Shown: positions 5,289 to 5,317 of the stretch, one piece after another
Layout: each line of letters starts with the position of its first letter
Position numbering within the stretch: position 1 is the first letter of the stretch
Source: an uncultured Kiritimatiellota bacterium
GTDB taxonomy: Bacteria; Verrucomicrobiota; Kiritimatiellia; RFP12; UBA1067
Direction of reading: 5' to 3'
Assembly: GCA_934675625.1 (NCBI GenBank)
Contig: CAKURH010000139.1
Span: 1-5,317 of the forward strand
DNA length: 5,317 nt
The notes under the pieces: generated by a model
Told to the model about the DNA's origin: nothing
Database searches by the model: none
Seen by the model: only the letters and a program-made list of their open reading frames with translations
Program-made: the position numbers and the translations under genes

Positions 5289-5317
5289 ATGGGGATCGAA
5301 GAAGAAGAAAGACAATC
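5289..5317 (+). CDS. Start of an unidentified plus-strand gene, cut by the window edge
   Basis: ATG at 5289 follows a strong ribosome site, AGAGAGGAAGG (5276-5286), with its AGGA core five bases from the start. Only nine codons are visible (MGIEEEERQ), too few to identify a family. The gene diverges from the regulator, with 112 bases between the two starts. A possible -10, TAATAT (5252-5257), lies upstream, without a clear -35. If real, the gene shares a control region with the operon and may belong to the same response. An acidic start followed by truncation could also be a chance match. Confidence 0.45.

Overview
The window is GC-rich and compactly coded, with strong G/C preference at third codon positions. 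It has two blocks. The left block (about 1-2037) is mobile-element territory, with one plus-strand IS30-family transposase (261-1646) set in hairpins and short repeats. The right block (2038-5317) is a minus-strand operon read from right to left: an ArsR-family regulator (5176-4877), a NifX/NifB-type small metal-cluster-binding protein (4807-4412) and a four-domain CoA-disulfide reductase/rhodanese/TusA/DsrE fusion (4380-2038). A plus-strand gene begins just inside the right edge (5289) and is cut off.

The CoADR-rhodanese-TusA-DsrE fusion is typical of anaerobic or sulfur-handling bacteria. The Cys-rich IS30 transposase subgroup is common in anaerobes. I read the source as a GC-rich anaerobic bacterium. 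A Verrucomicrobiota/Kiritimatiellota/Lentisphaerota-like host is possible, but the sequence does not prove any phylum.

Layout: 1-260 is a structured leader with a bulged hairpin (2-41), a short hairpin (100-116), a 22-bp perfect palindrome (124-145) and a candidate promoter/operator for the transposase. 261-1646 is the transposase with an apparently intact DDE triad. 1647-2037 is about 390 bp with no convincing gene, holding a hairpin (1757-1778), a 19-bp tandem repeat (1889-1926) whose right-hand unit nearly matches a sequence upstream of the transposase (145-162), and a bulged hairpin just after the fusion gene (1960-1994). I found no convincing terminal inverted repeats, so the IS ends are not defined.

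How the operon may work (inference): the regulator is transcribed from a good sigma70-type promoter whose -10 element lies inside a nearly perfect 17-bp palindrome, which looks like its own operator. The five cysteines of the regulator could sense a metal or a reactive sulfur species. Release would induce the NifX-like protein and the fusion enzyme, which carries four predicted sulfur-handling cysteines: Cys42 (CoA-disulfide/persulfide reduction), Cys503 (rhodanese), Cys550 (TusA) and Cys740 (DsrE2). The most interesting hypothesis here is a compact self-regulated sulfane-sulfur module that includes a NifX-like protein with a Cys/His-rich tail and no nif genes in view.
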